Origin: Spartobacteria bacterium
Lineage (GTDB): Bacteria; Verrucomicrobiota; Verrucomicrobiia; Chthoniobacterales; UBA6821
NCBI GenBank assembly: GCA_947466005.1
Contig: CANIBV010000004.1
Coordinates: forward strand, 1-36,979
Direction: 5' to 3'
DNA length: 36,979 nucleotides
Notes under the pieces: model-generated
The model's input: only the letters and a program-made list of their open reading frames with translations
Databases searched by the model: none
Told to the model about the DNA's origin: nothing
Position numbers and translations under genes: made by a program
Shown: positions 29,636 through 36,979 of the stretch, piece after piece
How the letters are laid out: each line of letters begins with the position of its first letter
How positions within the stretch are numbered: the first letter of the stretch is position 1

Positions 29636-30730
29636 TCAACCAATTCTCTTTCTCCACTCTTGATAGATCAACGGGGAGATCTCGGAGGGCTTGATCTCGC
29701 TGCGTCCCCCCCAGAAAACATTGGTGTAGAGAAGTGGAATGCCGGCCTCCTGAAGATGCTTGTCCATGGCTGCCTTGTGTTCAAGAAGGCGGGGTTTCTC
29801 GGTCCCGTGGGCCACACCCATGATGTTCACATGATTGAACTCAGGGCCACCCTCACGCCAGTAGCAGTGGGTCATGATGTCATGACGACCGATCTCCGCG
29901 CCCGCCTCCGCCTCGCGTCCTGGAGGGACGGCCCAGTGAAAGAGTCCGTTGAATCTGGTGACGCGGACTCCGGTGGAGGAGGGCTTCACATGCTCGAGGA
30001 AGGTGGAGAACCTTCCGAGTAGCTTGCGATCCAGAAAGGAGCGGGCCACTGAGTGGAATTCGTCCTGAGTGACGCCCGCTGCTTCGGCTCGTTTGATCCA
30101 GGGGAAGGTAGTTATCTCCTCCGGAGTGAACTCACGCTTGAGCTCCAGAAGAACGCGCCACTCCAACTCGGTGAGATGAACGACAGCGGGGCTCATCATG
30201 GTGGCCGGGTTCTCGGAACGGTCTCCCGGTTCGCAGGTCTTGCGACGCACATGACCGACGCCCAGTGCGAAGATCCCCCTTGCAGGCATGAGTCGGAAGG
30301 AATCTGCACCGATCTTCTTTGTCAGGAGATCACAATGCTCGGTCAGGGAGAACCCCGCAGGAACCTTGAGCGTCGTCCAGAGGCGAAAGGCTCCCCCGGG
30401 GATCTTGGCATCGGTCGATCGGATCACGACGTGTCCAGAGAAGGGATCCTCCTTGAAGAGGAATTCGAAGGCAGCATCCAGATTCTCCTCGGGGACACGC
30501 CATGCGACGAGTGCTCCCTCGGCAAGGTTATTGGCGATCAGGGTCTGGCGGACGCGGCGGATGGTGCCCGCTTCCAGCATCGCTCGCACACGTGCCAAGA
30601 CGGTCTCCAACGGCTGCCCCGACTGCTCGGCGATGACGGAGAATGGATCCTCATGGAATCCGGCGATCTTATCCTCGGAAATGGCAAGGATGGCTGCGTT
30701 GACGGGGTCGTTGTGTTCGACGGGAAGCAT
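29636..30730 (-). CDS. Fused siroheme decarboxylase-like protein (AhbA-AhbB type)
   Basis: Siroheme decarboxylases remove two acetate carboxyls of siroheme to make didecarbosiroheme, for haem synthesis in sulfate reducers and archaea, or d1 haem (NirDLGH). The 364 residues consist of two tandem Lrp/AsnC-like units, each a helix-turn-helix plus a ferredoxin-like domain. The second has the family motif THCYWREG (His288, Arg292) and FNHVNIMGVAHG; the first has GHVVIRS at the equivalent place and lacks the HCY residues. This fits a fusion of the two separate subunits. It may be mis-annotated as an Lrp regulator, and a regulatory role is not excluded. It is on the minus strand upstream of rpmE by 47 bp. 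Confidence 0.8.
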   Translation of the reverse strand: MLPVEHNDPVNAAILAISEDKIAGFHEDPFSVIAEQSGQPLETVLARVRAMLEAGTIRRVRQTLIANNLAEGALVAWRVPEENLDAAFEFLFKEDPFSGHVVIRSTDAKIPGGAFRLWTTLKVPAGFSLTEHCDLLTKKIGADSFRLMPARGIFALGVGHVRRKTCEPGDRSENPATMMSPAVVHLTELEWRVLLELKREFTPEEITTFPWIKRAEAAGVTQDEFHSVARSFLDRKLLGRFSTFLEHVKPSSTGVRVTRFNGLFHWAVPPGREAEAGAEIGRHDIMTHCYWREGGPEFNHVNIMGVAHGTEKPRLLEHKAAMDKHLQEAGIPLLYTNVFWGGRSEIKPSEISPLIYQEWRKRIG

Positions 30731-30855
30731 TGTTGGAAAAGGATGCAGGCTGTTAGGTCAGAGAAAATAAGTTGTTCAGGGCATAGGTAACACATGCCGT
30801 GAGTGATTGGTTATTCGTCTTCACACACTTGAGACAGCGAGAAACCTCTTTAACT

Positions 30856-32319
30856 TTATAGTCCCGGTTGGCCGGGCCGACGCTTATGCCACTCGGTGGA
30901 CTGCTCGTAGGCGTGGCCGATCCGAAGGAGTCGGCTCTCGCCGAAGGGGCGTCCGAGCAGTTGGAGTCCCACCGGGAGATCCACGCCGTCGCGGTTGGAG
31001 AATCCGCACGGGAGGCTCAGCCCGCAGATGCCCGCGAGGTTCGTTGCGATCGTGAAGATGTCGGCCAGGTACATCTTGAGGGGGTCGTCGGTTTTCTCGC
31101 CGAGGCGGAAGGCCGTTTCGGGAGAGGTGGGGGAGACGATGGCGTCGACCTTGGTGAAGGCTTGGTCGAAGTCACGGCGAATGAGGGTCCTAACCTTCTG
31201 GGCACGCAAGTAGTAGGCGTCGTAGTAGCCGCTGCTCAGCACGTAGGTGCCGAGGATGATACGGCGCTTCACCTCGCGTCCGAATCCCTCGGCGCGTGTC
31301 TTCTCGTAGAGCGAGAGCAGGTCCTTGGCCTCGGGTGAGCGTCGTCCATAACGCACGCCGTCAAAGCGGGCCAGATTGGCCGAGGCCTCGGCGGTGGCAA
31401 TGATGTAGTAGACAGCGACGGCATACTCGGTGTGTGGCAGAGAGATCTCAACCGGTTCGGCTCCCAGAGAGACAAGCTGTTTGATTGCGGCGTCCACGGA
31501 GGAACGGACTCCGGGTTCCATGCCATCGACGAAGTATTCTTTCGGCACGCCGATGCGCAGTCCCTTGAGGTCACGGCCGATCTCGGCGGTGAAATCCTCG
31601 TCGGGAAGCTCAAGAGAGGTGGAGTCATGGGGATCCTTTCCGGCCATCGCATTGAGGATGATGCCGCTATCCTCCACGGTGGAGGTAAGGGGGCCGATCT
31701 GGTCGAGCGAGGAGGCGAAGGCGACGAGGCCGTAGCGGGAAACGCGCCCGTAGGTTGGCTTGAGACCCACGCAGCCGCAGAGAGCCGCGGGCTGGCGGAT
31801 GGATCCTCCTGTGTCCGATCCGAGGGTTGCGAGGGCTGTGCCGGCAGCAACTGCAGCTGCAGATCCGCCGCTGGAACCACCGGGGATGCGGTTGAGATCC
31901 CAGGGGTTGTGAGTTGGGTGGAAGGCCGAGTTTTCCGTCGAAGAACCCATGGCGAATTCGTCCATGTTCATCCTTCCGAAGGGGATGGCACCCGAGGCGC
32001 GGAGTCGAGCCACGGCGGTGGCGTCGTAGGGAGCTGTGTAGCCATCCAGGATTCGGGAAGCCGACTGGCATGGTTGACCCTTCACGCTGATGGCATCTTT
32101 AATACCTATCGGGATGCCACCCAGTGGCTTGGAGAGATCTGCGTGTGCAGCCTCCTTCTTAGCTGTCTCGAGATTTCGCTCAATGTAGGCTCCGATTGCC
32201 GGATCAACTGAAGCGATGCGTGCCTCGAGTCCCTCTATCAGTTCGATCGGGGAGAGTTCCTTGGAACGGAGGAGACGACGGGTCGCCGCGATGCTCTGAA
32301 AGGGTGTGAAGGTGGACAT
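30856..32319 (-). CDS. gatA: Glutamyl-tRNA(Gln)/aspartyl-tRNA(Asn) amidotransferase subunit A
   Basis: GatA is the amidase that releases ammonia from glutamine for the conversion of Glu-tRNA(Gln) or Asp-tRNA(Asn) by GatCAB. The 487-residue protein has the amidase-signature triad in the expected spacing: Lys74 (IGIKDAIS), cis-Ser149 (PGGSSGGSA) and nucleophile Ser173 (DTGGSIRQP). ATG 32319 (MSTFTPFQSI) is chosen; a 70-codon upstream extension to 32529 would read through intergenic repeats. gatC lies 109 bp upstream on the same strand, and gatB is not in the window, so the operon is incomplete here. The C-terminus is complete. Confidence 0.97.
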   Translation of the reverse strand: MSTFTPFQSIAATRRLLRSKELSPIELIEGLEARIASVDPAIGAYIERNLETAKKEAAHADLSKPLGGIPIGIKDAISVKGQPCQSASRILDGYTAPYDATAVARLRASGAIPFGRMNMDEFAMGSSTENSAFHPTHNPWDLNRIPGGSSGGSAAAVAAGTALATLGSDTGGSIRQPAALCGCVGLKPTYGRVSRYGLVAFASSLDQIGPLTSTVEDSGIILNAMAGKDPHDSTSLELPDEDFTAEIGRDLKGLRIGVPKEYFVDGMEPGVRSSVDAAIKQLVSLGAEPVEISLPHTEYAVAVYYIIATAEASANLARFDGVRYGRRSPEAKDLLSLYEKTRAEGFGREVKRRIILGTYVLSSGYYDAYYLRAQKVRTLIRRDFDQAFTKVDAIVSPTSPETAFRLGEKTDDPLKMYLADIFTIATNLAGICGLSLPCGFSNRDGVDLPVGLQLLGRPFGESRLLRIGHAYEQSTEWHKRRPGQPGL

Positions 32320-32341
32320 GGGAAGACGAGAGAGGGATGAG

Positions 32342-32358
32342 ACCTGAGACTTGAAACC
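32342..32358 (+). repeat. 17-bp interspersed repeat, copy 2
   Basis: ACCTGAGACTTGAAACC in the gatC-gatA gap is identical to the minus strand at 21192-21208. The surrounding 32335-32410 is a low-complexity string of GAAAA, CTGAAA and CCTGAA words. It makes artificial coding-like translations such as a GFKSQVSSL string when read on the minus strand. Confidence 0.6.
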
Positions 32359-32428
32359 TGAATATGGGAAAAGAAAAAAACTGAAATCCTGAAAAGCTAA
32401 AAAGCGGAAAATGGTGAGGGAGTTTTGA

Positions 32429-32743
32429 TCAGTCGAGAACCTTGGGGACAACGAAGAGCCCGTTGGCGTTGTGCGGGGCGTTTTCCAGGATCGTCTTCTT
32501 GGGAAGACTCTCCGTGACCGCATCTTCACGGATCACATCGAAGACCGTGATTGCATGGGCGGTCGGTTCGATGCCCGAGATGTCGAGTTTGTTCATCTGT
32601 TCGACGTGATCGAGAATGCGTCCTATCTGAGGGCCGAAGATTGCTGCCTCTTCCGGCGTGATCTCAATTCGCGCAAGACGCGCGAGGTAGGAGACGTCAA
32701 TCGTGTGATGGGGAGTGGACGGTGAAGTGCAAGGGGAGGCCAT
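32429..32743 (-). CDS. gatC: Glutamyl-tRNA(Gln)/aspartyl-tRNA(Asn) amidotransferase subunit C
   Basis: GatC stabilises GatA in the GatCAB complex. The 104-residue protein matches the family: VSYLARLARIEITPEEAAIF, then the QIGRILDHVEQMNKLDISGIEPTAH helix-turn region, VIREDAVTESLPKKTILENAP and the C-terminal GLFVVPKVLD. The N-terminal 12 residues (MASPCTSPSTPH) are longer than usual and low complexity; a later start is not available, since the next Met is internal. It is on the minus strand before gatA, as is standard, but the 109-bp gap between them is unusually large and contains interspersed repeat sequence. Confidence 0.95.
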   Translation of the reverse strand: MASPCTSPSTPHHTIDVSYLARLARIEITPEEAAIFGPQIGRILDHVEQMNKLDISGIEPTAHAITVFDVIREDAVTESLPKKTILENAPHNANGLFVVPKVLD

Positions 32744-32862
32744 GAAAAATGGAATTATAAAAGCTGAAAGCTGCAGTAACGGATACGAAGTAACGGCCGG
32801 GCAAGCAAAGCTGAAAAGAGCGATTTAAGCCGAACGCTGCCGAGCGCGCTCCTGTTCTGCAC

Positions 32863-34008
32863 TCAAAGCAGCTCGCTGTACCGGCTCCTGAGATAGGAAT
32901 CGGTCATTCCCGCAACGTAGTCCGCGACGGCGCGCGGAAGGCCGTCATGCTCGACGCGGGCAAGGGAGCGGGTGCCAAGTCCGCCAATTCCAGCCAGTCC
33001 GCTTGGTTGTTTAAGGAGGTGGCTGAAGACAGCCTCCATCTGACTGCAGGCATTCTCATTGGCTCCTTTCACCTCGGGATGGCGGTAGAAACGCTCGTAG
33101 AGGTGGCGCCTGAGCGCGGCATTCCGTGACTTAAGCTCCGCTGAATAGCCGATGAGTCGGGAAGGCAGGCTGCGGACATCGTCAACCGAGGTGACTCCCG
33201 AGGAACGGATCGCTTCGCTACTCGTTGCGACGAGATCCTCGACCTCGCGGTTAATTAGGCAACGCAGGATGAACTTACGGTGAGTGCGGGGGCCGGAGGA
33301 GAGAAGTTGACCTGCGGATTCTTCAAGCGCCTTGGCCTCAGCCTCCCTCCAGAGATCAAGTTCGGAGAGTTCTTCCTCAGGAAGCAGACCCGAGGCAAGT
33401 CCATCCTCAAGGTCATGGCTGTAGTAGGCTACCTCATCGGCGATATTGGCAACCTGCGCCTCCAGTGAAGGGCTCGGGTACTCGGCCCCATCTGGGTGAA
33501 TCAGTGCCCTGTGATGCTTGCGCAGGCCCTCAAGGACCTCATAGGAAAGATTCAGGCCAGCCTGCTGCGGATAGCTCTCCTCGAGCACCTCGACGACGCG
33601 CAGACTCTGCTCGTTGTGGTCGAATCCCCCCTGATCCTTCATGAGGAGATCCAGAGTCTCCTCTCCGGCATGGCCGAACGGTGGATGACCGAGATCGTGG
33701 GCAAGGGCAATTGCCTCAGCAAGGTCTTCGTTGAGACCAAGGGCACGGGCCACGGTACGACTGAGTGAGGCAACTTCGATAGTGTGGGTCAGGCGGGTGC
33801 GGTAATGGTCTCCCTTGCCGTTCAGGAAGACCTGAGTCTTGCCATCGAGACGGCGGAAAGAGGTGCCGTGGACAATCCGGTCACGGTCACGCTGATAGCA
33901 GGAGCGAAAAGAATGTCCCTGCTCGGGTCGGAGGCGCCCGGCACTCTCCGAGTCACGCTGCGCATAGGGTGCCAGGAGGGCTTCGCGGGGATCGGAAGAA
34001 TGTGTCAT
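32863..34008 (-). CDS. Deoxyguanosinetriphosphate triphosphohydrolase-like protein
   Basis: Enzymes of this group hydrolyse dNTPs to deoxynucleosides and triphosphate. The 381-residue protein has the HD-domain metal site: RLTHTIEVA with His75, and the HD pair at 104-105 in ALAHDLGHPPFGHAGE, plus the downstream YSHDLEDGL aspartate. The N-terminal YQRDRDRIVHGTSFRRLDGKTQVF segment is typical of the dGTPase type 2 group. Substrate preference within the family cannot be told from sequence. It lies 119 bp upstream of gatC. The GCAGAGG inverted element is 17 bp before its start. Confidence 0.92.
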   Translation of the reverse strand: MTHSSDPREALLAPYAQRDSESAGRLRPEQGHSFRSCYQRDRDRIVHGTSFRRLDGKTQVFLNGKGDHYRTRLTHTIEVASLSRTVARALGLNEDLAEAIALAHDLGHPPFGHAGEETLDLLMKDQGGFDHNEQSLRVVEVLEESYPQQAGLNLSYEVLEGLRKHHRALIHPDGAEYPSPSLEAQVANIADEVAYYSHDLEDGLASGLLPEEELSELDLWREAEAKALEESAGQLLSSGPRTHRKFILRCLINREVEDLVATSSEAIRSSGVTSVDDVRSLPSRLIGYSAELKSRNAALRRHLYERFYRHPEVKGANENACSQMEAVFSHLLKQPSGLAGIGGLGTRSLARVEHDGLPRAVADYVAGMTDSYLRSRYSELL

Positions 34009-34025
34009 GGAACGGAGTTATGAAT

Positions 34026-34164
34026 TCTCGCGCAGAGGCGCAGAGAACGCAGAGGAAGAATCTTCGATTGAGCAGTAAGAAATCGATTGTGGATTCAAGT
34101 CGAAGGCATTACCTGATTTCTGTTTTTTACAAATATCTCCGCGCCTCTGCGCCTCTGCGGGAGA
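34026..34164. repeat. Inverted-repeat element with CGCAGAGGCGCAGAG ends
   Basis: TCTCGCGCAGAGGCGCAGAG at 34026-34045 is matched by its complement at 34145-34164, with one mismatch. A third partial CGCAGAGG at 34049-34055 is close to the left end, and CTCCGCGC at 34137-34144 extends the right end. AGAAATC/GATTTCT (34078-34084, 34115-34121) is a further inner inverted pair. Elements with this CTCTGCG/CGCAGAG word occur scattered in many bacteria, often translated into false proteins of the AEAQRTQR...LRASAPLRE type. It lies between dgt (-) and ychF (-). Confidence 0.7.
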
Positions 34165-34173
34165 TCTCTTCGT

Positions 34174-35292
34174 CTAAACGTTGAAGCGGAACTCCATCAC
34201 GTCCCCGTCCTTGACCTCATATTCCTTGCCCTCGATCCGTAGCTTGCCAGCTTCACGGCATTTGGCGGCGGAGCCAAGCGCATCAAGATCGGCAAAGGCC
34301 ATTGTCTCTGCAGCGATGAAGCCGCGTTCAAAATCGCTGTGAATGACGCCCGCCGCGGCGGGAGCCTTGTCACCGGTGTGGATTGTCCAGGCACGAGTCT
34401 CCTTGGGTCCGTAAGTGAAGTACGTGCGGAGTCCGAGCAGCGCATAGGCTCCGCGGATGAGCTTGCCGACGCCGCTGTCGGAGACTCCGAGACCCTCGAG
34501 GTACTCCTTGGCATCCTCCTGGGGAAGTTCTGAAAGCTCGCTCTCGATCTGTGCGCTGACGACGACTGTGCCGGTGCCATGATGGGTCGCGGCGTAATCG
34601 ACAACGGCCTTCACATGGGGATTGGTGGAGTAATCACCCAGTTCTAGCGGCGCGAGATCCTCTTCGCGGACGTTGGCTGCAAAGAGGACAGGCTTGGCGC
34701 TCAGGAGGAAGAATCCGGCCATCAGCTTCTTCTCCTCATCGGTCAACTCTGCGGTCGATGCGGGCTTTCCCTCGTTGAGGTGAGGGAGGAGCTTTTCCCC
34801 AAGCTCGATCTCGGCCTTGGCCACTTTGTCGCCGGTGCGCGCGGCCTTGCCCTGACGCTCGATCCGCTTCTGGACGGTGGCCATGTCAGCTAGGACTAGC
34901 TCCGTCGTGACGATTTCGATGTCGCGGACTGGATCGATCGATCCCGCCACATGGTGGATGTCCTCGTTCTCGAAGCATCGGACGACCTGGACGATGGCAT
35001 CGACCTCGCGGATGTGGGCGAGGAACTTGTTCCCGAGTCCTTCACCCTCGCTTGCGCCCTTCACGAGGCCGGCGATATCGACAACCTCGATGGCGGCCGG
35101 GATGACTTTCTCGGAGCCAGCAAGCGACCTGAGTCGCTCGAGTCGGGCGTCAGGAACGTTCACCACGCCGACGTTCGGCTCGATAGTGCAGAAGGGGAAG
35201 TTTGCCGCCTCGGCCTTGCGGCTCCGGGTGAGGGCGTTGAAGAGAGTTGATTTGCCCACATTGGGGAGTCCGACGATTCCTGTTCTTAACAT
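34174..35292 (-). CDS. ychF: Redox-regulated ATPase YchF
   Basis: YchF (OLA1 family) is an Obg-related P-loop ATPase linked to ribosomes and oxidative stress. The 372-residue protein has the G1 loop GLPNVGKS at residues 8-15, ANFPFCTIEPNVGVV with the family Cys, DIAGLVKGASEGEGLGN (G3), the altered G4 segment ANVREEDL and a C-terminal TGS domain (about 280-372). The altered G4 explains ATP rather than GTP preference in the family. Start ATG 35292. The gene is the most upstream of the long minus-strand run but is separated from dgt by a repeat element, so it probably has its own promoter. The gene to the right is divergent. Confidence 0.97.
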   Translation of the reverse strand: MLRTGIVGLPNVGKSTLFNALTRSRKAEAANFPFCTIEPNVGVVNVPDARLERLRSLAGSEKVIPAAIEVVDIAGLVKGASEGEGLGNKFLAHIREVDAIVQVVRCFENEDIHHVAGSIDPVRDIEIVTTELVLADMATVQKRIERQGKAARTGDKVAKAEIELGEKLLPHLNEGKPASTAELTDEEKKLMAGFFLLSAKPVLFAANVREEDLAPLELGDYSTNPHVKAVVDYAATHHGTGTVVVSAQIESELSELPQEDAKEYLEGLGVSDSGVGKLIRGAYALLGLRTYFTYGPKETRAWTIHTGDKAPAAAGVIHSDFERGFIAAETMAFADLDALGSAAKCREAGKLRIEGKEYEVKDGDVMEFRFNV

Positions 35293-35362
35293 CTAACCTT
35301 GCTACCTGAGGCGGGGCCGGGGAAAAACTTCTTTTACACACCAAGGCAAAAAAACTTTTCCC

Positions 35363-36133
35363 ATGAAAAAACCTAGCACCCCACTTTTACCCCTCATTTC
35401 CTCCCTGGATGACCTTCTGAATACTGCTGCTGTCACCGACTACCCGGGGGCGGTGAATGGCCTCCAGATCGCCAACAGCGGCGTGATCACACGCATCGCC
35501 GCCGCCGTGGATTCCTGCGAAGCAGTGATCAGCGAGGCTGCACGCGTGAAGGGAACACTGCTTCTCGTGCATCACGGTCTATTCTGGAACGGAGTGCAGC
35601 CGATCACTGGCCCACTCTACCGGAAGATGAAGGCAGCACTCGATGGGGATCTCGCCCTCTACAGTTCACACCTGCCGCTCGATCTGCATCCCAAGCTCGG
35701 GAACAACATCCTGCTGGCAAAGGCCCTCGGACTCACTGGGATCAAACCCGCCATTGAACTCATGGGCCAATCTGTGGGAGTCACTGGAAAGATCAAATCT
35801 CTCACGAGGGATGCCTTTGCCCTCCGCCTCTCGGAGGCGATCGGCGCTAAGGTTCATGTCGCTGCGGGCGGATCGAAAAAGATCCAGAGTGTTCTGGTCG
35901 TTACGGGTGGGGCAGGAAGTCAGGTGGCGCGCGCCGCTTCACTCGGTGTCGATGCCTTCGTCACGGGTGAGGGGCCGCACTGGAGCTATACGTCCGCAGA
36001 GGAACTCGGAGTCAATCTTTTCTACGCGGGGCATTACGCCACGGAAACTTATGGGGTGAAGGCCCTGGCCTCACATCTTTCCGCCAAGACAGGCCTCCCC
36101 TGGATCTTCCTTGATCATCCGACGGGGCTGTGA
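35363..36133 (+). CDS. NIF3-like dinuclear metal centre protein
   Basis: NIF3/GTP cyclohydrolase-I type 2-like proteins form hexameric rings with a dinuclear metal site of unclear function. The 256-residue protein shows GAVNGLQIANSG, the metal-binding LLLVHHGLFW (His70, His71), SHLPLDLHPKLGNN, ALGL, and the second half GAGSQVARAASLGVDAFVTGEGPHW with the GHYATE loop near residue 230. Full length compared with the family (about 250-280). It begins 70 bp from the ychF start on the other strand. Its stop overlaps the GTG start of the next gene (GTGA), so the two are coupled. Confidence 0.95.
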   Translation: MKKPSTPLLPLISSLDDLLNTAAVTDYPGAVNGLQIANSGVITRIAAAVDSCEAVISEAARVKGTLLLVHHGLFWNGVQPITGPLYRKMKAALDGDLALYSSHLPLDLHPKLGNNILLAKALGLTGIKPAIELMGQSVGVTGKIKSLTRDAFALRLSEAIGAKVHVAAGGSKKIQSVLVVTGGAGSQVARAASLGVDAFVTGEGPHWSYTSAEELGVNLFYAGHYATETYGVKALASHLSAKTGLPWIFLDHPTGL

Positions 36134-36720
36134 AGCCCTTGACTTCAGTGTTCTTCCGTCAGGACCCGCTCCTCTGTGCGCGTGAGCTGATCGGATGCAG
36201 ATTCGGGGTGGGGGAGACAGCGGGAATCATCGTCGAGACCGAGGCCTACACAGCCGAGGGCGACCCGGCCTGCCACACCTGGAAGCGACAGGGGGCCCGG
36301 GATTTTGTGACCGGGAATGATCCGGGAACTGCCTACGTCTACCTCAACTATGGGATGCACTGGCTCTTTAACTTTTTGGTGAAGGGGGGTGCGGTGGATG
36401 ACAAGCACGGTGAGACGCGGAACGGGTTTGTCCTTATCCGGGCGCTGGATCCTGTTGCTGGCATCGGGTTGATGCAGGAGCGCAGGAAACGCATGGCCAT
36501 TGGCGAACTCTGCAATGGTCCGGCCAAGCTGACCCAAGCCCTTGGCATCCATGGGGCTCACCACGGAAGCAATCCCTTCTCGCTTGAGGGATGGACACTC
36601 ACGTCACCCGAGGGAACTCCCGAGGTGCTCGTCTCCACCCGTATCGGGATCTCGCAGGCGACGGACTATCCGTGGCGCTTCCTGCTTAAGGGAAGCCTCG
36701 GGGTGAGTTCTTGCGCGTGA
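36130..36720 (+). CDS. 3-methyladenine DNA glycosylase (AAG/MPG family)
   Basis: AAG enzymes cut alkylated purines (3-methyladenine, hypoxanthine) out of DNA to start base-excision repair. The 196-residue protein has the family motifs: FFRQDPLLCARELIGC, ETEAYTAEGDPACHTW with the catalytic Glu, YVYLNYGMHWLFN with the tyrosine wedge region, VLIRALDPVAG, and NGPAKLTQALGI. The GTG start at 36130 is forced by the 4-bp overlap with the preceding NIF3-like gene and by the position of the first motif. A terminator follows at 36752. It converges with a small lipoprotein gene. Confidence 0.95.
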   Translation: MKPLTSVFFRQDPLLCARELIGCRFGVGETAGIIVETEAYTAEGDPACHTWKRQGARDFVTGNDPGTAYVYLNYGMHWLFNFLVKGGAVDDKHGETRNGFVLIRALDPVAGIGLMQERRKRMAIGELCNGPAKLTQALGIHGAHHGSNPFSLEGWTLTSPEGTPEVLVSTRIGISQATDYPWRFLLKGSLGVSSCA

Positions 36721-36751
36721 ACGGTTGATCTTCTGGTCTGTTGGGAAAAAG

Positions 36752-36784
36752 AAAAGCCGGACCGAATGAACGGCCCGGCTTTTT
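36752..36784. terminator. Bidirectional terminator between the DNA glycosylase and lipoprotein genes
   Basis: AAAAGCCGG (36752-36760) pairs with CCGGCTTTT (36775-36783), extended by CCG/CGG with one mismatch around an AATGAA loop. A T-run follows on the plus strand. On the minus strand AAAAAGCC...CTTTTCTTTTT gives a second T-rich end, so it can serve both convergent genes. Confidence 0.9.
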
Positions 36785-36827
36785 GAAAACTCAGGACTTC
36801 CGGTTGACCGGTCATCCCCCCTTCAGC

Positions 36828-36947
36828 CTATTTGGACTTAACCTGGCAGCTCTTGGTTGGCTGGCAGCTCTGCTTGTGACAGCAGGCGCCGAGTGTGAGA
36901 GTTGCTGCTGCGAGAGCGACAACTGCTGCGATCTTGGTGATGGTCAT
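36828..36947 (-). CDS. Tiny cysteine-rich lipoprotein
   Basis: This 39-codon gene was found by reading the minus strand. It begins MTITKIAAVVALAAATLTL with a clear signal peptide and a lipobox LGAC (residues 19-22), so Cys22 should become lipidated, leaving a mature peptide of 18 residues. That peptide is rich in Cys, Gln, Ser and Lys (CCHKQSC, then SCQVK), with Cys23, Cys28 and Cys34 and a repeat-like SCQ. The start at 36947 has a strong AAAGGAGG Shine-Dalgarno sequence 11 bp upstream (36959-36966), unlike most genes here. Similar tiny lipoproteins seem common in Verrucomicrobiota by memory; function unknown, perhaps metal or thiol binding. Confidence 0.75.
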   Translation of the reverse strand: MTITKIAAVVALAAATLTLGACCHKQSCQPTKSCQVKSK

Positions 36948-36979
36948 GATATATTTCGCCTCCTTTCTTTGCTGGTTGC

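Noticed and set aside
30868..31338. 156-codon plus-strand frame within gatA
   Set aside because: Shadow of gatA; the true gene has the Lys-Ser-Ser amidase triad on the minus strand.
32320..32529. 70-residue N-terminal extension of GatA
   Set aside because: It reads intergenic repeat words and part of the gatC gene in another frame; GatA starts at 32319.
33969..34184. 71-codon plus-strand frame with an AEAQRTQRK and LRASAPLRE pattern
   Set aside because: This translation pattern arises from the CGCAGAG/CTCTGCG repeat and is a well-known type of false gene.
1..36979. CRISPR array, prophage, insertion sequence or defence island
   Set aside because: No regularly spaced direct repeats, transposase, integrase, phage structural genes or known defence proteins were seen; nearly all genes are core metabolism or information processing.

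Overview
The window is a 37 kb piece of a bacterial chromosome made almost entirely of core genes: F-type ATP synthase, ribosomal proteins L28 and L31, RF1 with its methylase, MurA, GatCA, NuoEF, malate dehydrogenase, fumarase, HU, YchF and a tRNA-Asn. No phage, insertion sequence, plasmid or CRISPR signature was found. The mix of genes, the SpmA-SpmB fusion, and the intergenic simple-repeat words (ACCTGAGACTTGAAACC and relatives) suggest Verrucomicrobiota. This is inference; no rRNA is present to prove it.

Layout. 1-819 is the 3' end of a TPR protein. 961-7555 holds a complete atpBEFHAGDC operon without atpI. It is followed closely, with no visible terminator, by a cysteine-rich DR2241-like protein, an amidohydrolase and a TMTC-like membrane protein with TPRs (to 11482). 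11582-12954 carries rph, rpmB and a small conserved gene, closed by a strong terminator. 12955-13332 has no convincing gene. 13333-15768 has a rhodanese, a SufE and a family 9 glycosyltransferase, followed by tRNA-Asn(GTT). 16033-17934 is nuoE-nuoF, followed by a 166-bp self-complementary element, then a DUF423 gene overlapping a YjbQ-family gene. 19001-22368 holds a SpmA-SpmB fusion (-), dcd (+), a DUF151 nuclease-like gene (-) and a gamma-carbonic-anhydrase-like gene (-). 22453-25394 holds HU, mdh and fumC. 25395-25866 is non-coding.

From 25867 to 35292 all genes lie on the minus strand. In transcription order they are ychF, dgt, gatC, gatA, a fused siroheme-decarboxylase-like gene, rpmE, prfA, prmC and murA. 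The window ends with a NIF3-family gene and a 3-methyladenine DNA glycosylase (+), converging through a bidirectional terminator on a 39-codon cysteine-rich lipoprotein gene (-).

How the genes fit together. NuoEF supplies the NADH-oxidising module of respiration, Mdh and FumC are adjacent TCA steps, and ATP synthase uses the resulting ion gradient. Prf1 is methylated by PrmC. GatCA (GatB elsewhere) amidates mischarged Glu- or Asn-tRNA. The rhodanese and SufE look like a sulfur-relay pair. The DR2241-like protein and the AhbA/AhbB-like fusion both hint at siroheme-linked tetrapyrrole chemistry.

The most unusual points are the long symmetric hairpin element after nuoF, the CA-rich leaders without Shine-Dalgarno sequence before the most expressed genes, the short ATP synthase delta subunit, the fused siroheme decarboxylase, the unknown small protein in the usual place of L33, the L31 leader hairpin, and a C9 tract at the SpmA/SpmB junction. 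I did not find evidence for a large new multi-gene system such as a defence or secretion island.
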